DNA of 64,000 nucleotides from CATQGW01 sp965262235 (lineage in GTDB: Bacteria; Chloroflexota; Dehalococcoidia; Bin125). Below are positions 61,247-64,000 of this stretch, piece after piece. A program made the translations under genes and the position numbers. Each line of letters opens with the position of its first letter. Within the stretch, counting starts at the first letter, position 1. The DNA is taken from positions 1,798,001 through 1,862,000 of the forward strand of contig OZ253504.1 in assembly GCA_965262235.1 (NCBI GenBank), given 5' to 3'. The notes beneath the pieces were generated by a model that had not been told where the DNA came from, did no database searches, and saw nothing but the letters and a program-made list of their open reading frames with translations.

Positions 61247-62221
61247 CTAGCGTGCTCCGTTGAGCGCGCGGTCGAGGGCCGAGAGTTCGTCGCGCCTCCA
61301 GCGTCTGGAGAGTTCCGCGTCCGGCGCGATCGACGGCGAGCCGTGGAAGGCGCCCGGGTAGACGCGCAGCTCAGTCGGCACGTTCGCGGCCAGCAGTGCC
61401 TGCGCGTAGGCGATGTCCTCGTCGACAAAGAGGTCGAGCGTTCCGACGTTGATGTACGCGGGCGGGAGTCCCGACAGCTCGGTGGCACGCGCCGGCGCTG
61501 CGTACGGGGGGACGATGTCGTCGCCGGCTTTGCCGGAGAGGTACGCGTTCCAACCGGCGAGGTTGGAGGCACGGTTCCAGACCCGCGGGTCGACGATCGC
61601 GTGGCTGCTGCGGGTCGTGTTGCGGTCGTCGAGCATCGGGTAGACCAGCAACTGGAAGCAGACCTCGACCTCGGCGCGGTCACGGGCCATCAGCGCCAGC
61701 GCGGCTGCCAACCCGCCGCCCGCGCTGCCGCCGCCGATCGCCAGACGGCTGCCGTCGAGGCCAAGCGCGTCGGCGGACGACGCGAGCCAGCGCAGCCCGG
61801 CGTAGCAGTCCTCGATTGCCTCGGGGAACGGGTGCTCGGGTGCGAGGCGATACTCGACGGAGGCGACGAGCACGTTCAGCTCCGCGGCGAGGCCGGCGCA
61901 GTACGGGTCGTTCATCTGCACGTCGCCGGCCACCATCCCGCCGCCGTGGATCCAGTAGAGCGCTGGAGCGTTCGCAGGCAGCGAGGTGGGACGGTAGAGC
62001 CGCACCATGACATCAGGTGCGCCGTACGGGACCGGGGCCATGTGATCCTGGACAGAGACGCCGTCCGGGAGCGGCACATGTGGCATCGCGGCGCGCAGCT
62101 TTTCCATCGCGGCGCGCCTGGCCGCGTGGTCGGCCGGATCCTGCCGCACCGGGAGCGCATTGAGCGCTGCGAGGTGATCGGCGTCGAGATAAGGCTCGAT
62201 GTCGAGCGTGGGAGTGGTCAT
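61247..62221 (-). CDS. alpha/beta hydrolase, hormone-sensitive lipase family
   Basis: 324 aa, ATG 62221. Oxyanion motif IHGGGMV (about 95-101), nucleophile GGSAGGG (about 166), catalytic Asp in GTLDLFVDED and His in GAFHGSP. Family and arrangement resemble the hydrolase at 33691 next to the Baeyer-Villiger enzyme. Probably a carboxylesterase acting with the downstream oxidoreductase. Confidence 0.88.
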   Translation of the reverse strand: MTTPTLDIEPYLDADHLAALNALPVRQDPADHAARRAAMEKLRAAMPHVPLPDGVSVQDHMAPVPYGAPDVMVRLYRPTSLPANAPALYWIHGGGMVAGDVQMNDPYCAGLAAELNVLVASVEYRLAPEHPFPEAIEDCYAGLRWLASSADALGLDGSRLAIGGGSAGGGLAAALALMARDRAEVEVCFQLLVYPMLDDRNTTRSSHAIVDPRVWNRASNLAGWNAYLSGKAGDDIVPPYAAPARATELSGLPPAYINVGTLDLFVDEDIAYAQALLAANVPTELRVYPGAFHGSPSIAPDAELSRRWRRDELSALDRALNGAR

Positions 62222-62349
62222 CGCTATATCTCCGGCTGGAAGCGACTCATGGGTTGGCAGATCGTAGCAAATGCACGACCGAACTCTCGGATGAATCGTC
62301 TTGCGACTCCGCTAGTCTGCCCGTGCCGAAGCCCCGAAAGGAAGGCCAG

Positions 62350-62748
62350 ATGTCCGACGTTGAGGAACACGCCAAAGCAGCAGTCGATGCGTTTCAGGAT
62401 GCGTTCAACGCCCAGGACCACGAGCGGCTGGCGGCGGCGCTGAACTATCCGCACGTGCGTCTCTGGAGCGGCGTCTTCACGACGATCGAGACTCCCGAGG
62501 AGTTCGCCGAGGTCAGCAAACGCGGGCAATCGCAACTCGAGGCGGAGGGCTGGGATCACACCACGACGGCCTCAGTGGAGGTGGTGCAGGAGGGCCCCGA
62601 CAAGGCGCACTGTGCGCTCACGAATCACCGCTGCCACGCCGATGGCGCCGTCTACCACAAGTTCGACACCCTCTGGATCATCACCAAGCAGGGCGGCCAC
62701 TGGGGCGTCAAGTTCCGTTCCAGTTTTCTTGCTTCAGCCTCGCACTAG
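62350..62748 (+). CDS. SnoaL/NTF2-like small protein
   Basis: 132 aa from ATG 62350, GAAAGGAAGG upstream. The fold pattern is that of NTF2-like proteins: helix AAVDAFQDAFNAQDHERLAA, LWSGVFTT, HCALTNHRCHADGAVYHKFD and WGVKFRSSF. Could be an isomerase-like enzyme or binding protein; no clear catalytic pair. Its TAG stop is part of the CTAG at the left end of an inserted 99-bp MITE. Confidence 0.7.
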   Translation: MSDVEEHAKAAVDAFQDAFNAQDHERLAAALNYPHVRLWSGVFTTIETPEEFAEVSKRGQSQLEAEGWDHTTTASVEVVQEGPDKAHCALTNHRCHADGAVYHKFDTLWIITKQGGHWGVKFRSSFLASASH

Positions 62749-62847
62749 CGCGCTGCTGACAAAGGGCGCCTGTTGGCGCTCGGCTCGCTCCCTCCGCTTT
62801 GGGGGGGGGAGAGAAAGAGCGGGCGCGATGACTTTTTCAGCAGCCTG
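62749..62847. mobile_element. 99-bp MITE (family 2) flanked by CTAG direct repeats
   Basis: Termini CGCGCTGCTGACAAAG and CTTTTTCAGCAGCCTG are inverted repeats (13 of 16). CTAG occurs on both sides (62745-62748 and 62848-62851), as expected for a 4-bp target duplication. The left CTAG gives the stop of the NTF2-like gene, the right one the stop of the RCC1-like frame on the other strand. No coding capacity. Confidence 0.7.
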
Positions 62848-63081
62848 CTAGTGACTGAAGTGAGGCCACTCTTCATATTCAGTGTCGCCCCAACAGAGGA
62901 TGTTTCCCTCGACGGTCAAGCCGCAGCTGCGATACCCGGAGGAGCTGATCTGGCTGAACCTCCCCGGCGGCGGATTCACCGACCCGTAGTCGCGGGCTGC
63001 TATCGAGCGTCGGAAGGACCCCCGGCACTCTGCCTCTCCACCCTCCGTCAGTGCACAGGCGTGCGCGCCTCCCGAGCTGAT
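62848..63081 (-). pseudogene. fragment of an RCC1-like repeat protein gene
   Basis: SSGGAHACALTEGGEAECRG and SSSGYRSCGLTVEGNILCWG fit RCC1/BLIP-II blade repeats (G-x-x-H/S-x-C-x-L ... CWG). Only about two blades remain, with no start. It is fused upstream to a transposase fragment and ends at the CTAG of the MITE. Confidence 0.6.
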
Positions 63082-63271
63082 CGAACAACGGCGACATGCG
63101 TTCCAACGCCGAGTCAACCAGGAACTTGAGCCGTCGTAGCGGGTGGTCCTTGGGCGTAAACCCATTCGGCGTCCAACCTAATACCAACGCCGCATGCCAC
63201 TCAGTCCCACCACGCACCGCAGAATCCCTGAGCTGTGACGATACTCGCACGTCCATGACCTCATACGCCAT
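63067..63271 (-). pseudogene. N-terminal fragment of an IS5/IS1182-type transposase gene
   Basis: The frame from 63271 contains FTPKDHPLRRLKFLVDSALE followed by RMSPLFDQL. This is the typical N-terminal signature (DHPLR-x-I/L ... VD-x-AL-x-x-LSP-F) of IS5/IS1182-group transposases. The catalytic DDE part is missing. A CAGCAGCCTGCTA string at 63278-63290 matches the MITE end at about 62838-62850. Confidence 0.55.
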
Positions 63272-63315
63272 TTGCCAGCAGCCTGCTACTGCTCTGATCC
63301 AATTCGGAAAACTCG

Positions 63316-63999
63316 TTAGCGTGTCGACTCCAGGAGCTTCTTAACGATATCGTGGAGGTCCTGGAAATTGGCGAAGTACTGACGCGTCCCCTCTCGCAGG
63401 ACGTGGTCTGCAAATTCGGTCTTGCGATTACCCTGGAACCCGCGACCCAACAGCGTGCCGTCACTGGCCGTCGTCTTAGTAGAGTAGGCTTCCAGGATAT
63501 CCTCGTCGTAGTTGTTCTCGATGCCCCTCACGGCGATCGTGTTGTCTGGTCGCTTCGTGAACGCGAACGGCGTGACCTTGGCAGCACTAGGCAGGTCCCG
63601 GCCCAAAGTCTCAGCCTTGCTAGCCGCGTCACAGTCCCACACAACTACGAAGTGCGTGCTGGTGTCGAACCTTCCGAGCAGTCGCCCGTATGCGAGTAGC
63701 TGGCTATCACTCGTGTATTTCTCAAGTTCCTCAAGGACATGGACGTCCTGAGGGAAATGTAGCTCTACCCACCGTTTCAGATGTTTAGCGTTGTGTCCTT
63801 CGGTCAGGATCGCCACCTTCGCCTCGTCGTACGCCGCGATCCTCAGGCCCACGTCAACCGTGGCGAGCCCCTCGGACAACTCGTTGATGGCCTCCGACTT
63901 TGTGCTGCGGGAGACTTCGACGTCACCGCCTGTCCTGACGACTCGAAAGATGGCGGCTTCGCGCAGAGCTGCCACGGTCATGGGGGAATGAGAAGTCAT
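63316..63999 (-). CDS. C-terminal part of an OLD-like ATPase with TOPRIM-like domain (N-terminus beyond right edge)
   Basis: The visible 227 residues begin almost at the edge with TSHSPMTVAAL, the H-loop region of an SMC/OLD-type ATPase, so the Walker motifs must lie to the right, outside the window; the in-frame ATG at the edge is not the real start. The rest is TOPRIM-like: VAILTEGHNAKHLKRW (Glu), VVVWDCDA (Asp-x-Asp) and RGIENNYDEDIL. OLD-like ATPase/TOPRIM proteins are often phage-defence nucleases. Base composition is lower in GC than most of the window, like the related gene at 45609. Confidence 0.75.
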   Translation of the reverse strand: MTSHSPMTVAALREAAIFRVVRTGGDVEVSRSTKSEAINELSEGLATVDVGLRIAAYDEAKVAILTEGHNAKHLKRWVELHFPQDVHVLEELEKYTSDSQLLAYGRLLGRFDTSTHFVVVWDCDAASKAETLGRDLPSAAKVTPFAFTKRPDNTIAVRGIENNYDEDILEAYSTKTTASDGTLLGRGFQGNRKTEFADHVLREGTRQYFANFQDLHDIVKKLLESTR

Positions 64000-64000
64000 C

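Noticed and set aside
1..63999. tRNA and rRNA genes
   Set aside because: Scanning for the GGTTCGAATC-type T-loop with matching acceptor stems gave no convincing candidate.

Overview
The window is GC-rich, densely coded bacterial DNA, most consistent with a Chloroflexota lineage (SAR202 / Dehalococcoidia-like). That placement is inference from gene content: several luciferase-like flavin monooxygenases and short-chain dehydrogenases, lipoproteins with CGGGG or CGDDDD after the signal, Gln-rich linkers on solute-binding proteins, and a Baeyer-Villiger monooxygenase. No rRNA, tRNA or CRISPR array was found.

Layout. 1-2697: a DUF499-type ATPase running off the left edge. 2883-10024: three paralogous secreted proteins built of Cys-containing Ig-like modules, with a DinB-family gene and a monooxygenase remnant between the second and third. 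10179-11090: a luciferase-like monooxygenase. 11225-19471: a complete phosphate regulon (response regulator, sensor kinase, pstS, pstC, an extra small membrane protein, pstA, pstB, phoU) with 11-bp-periodic Pho-box-like arrays before pstS and pstC. 19502-19816: five 63-bp tandem repeats, each carrying a perfect hairpin. 19909-24493: an HTH protein, a DUF433 protein, a membrane protein and two MacB-type ABC ATPases without a permease. 24537-30755: a metabolic block (lipoprotein, threonine aldolase, small hypotheticals, mobA, yqeC, amidohydrolase). 30808-31870: non-coding repeats including a 487-bp tandem duplication. 31953-38905: Baeyer-Villiger monooxygenase, hydrolase, M16 protease, SDR. 39087-43025: peptide-type ABC binding protein and two permeases. 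43109-45056: tartrate/malate dehydrogenase and a hydrolase. 45609-47225: an AT-richer OLD-like ATPase/TOPRIM gene. 48177-51487: a lipoprotein/response regulator/kinase operon. 51781-63271: enoyl-CoA hydratase, oxidoreductases, hydrolases and many broken genes. 63316-end: the C-terminal part of a second ATPase/TOPRIM gene.

Two themes run through the window. First, many gene remnants are recognisable beside or far from intact relatives: DinB, monooxygenase, SDR, yqeC and solute-binding protein fragments, plus PIN, ImuB-like, DnaQ-like, RCC1-like and transposase pieces. This is a genome with repeated duplication, breakage and decay. Second, short palindromic elements (about 10 copies of a CCCCCCGC/GCGGGGGG hairpin family and one unrelated 99-bp MITE) sit next to CTAG, very often where CTAG contains the TAG stop of a gene.

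No complete undescribed multi-gene system is visible. The best leads are the secreted Ig-module paralogs, the DUF499 and OLD-like proteins at the edges and middle (possible phage defence, partners outside the window), the extra protein in the pst operon, and the CTAG-directed elements.
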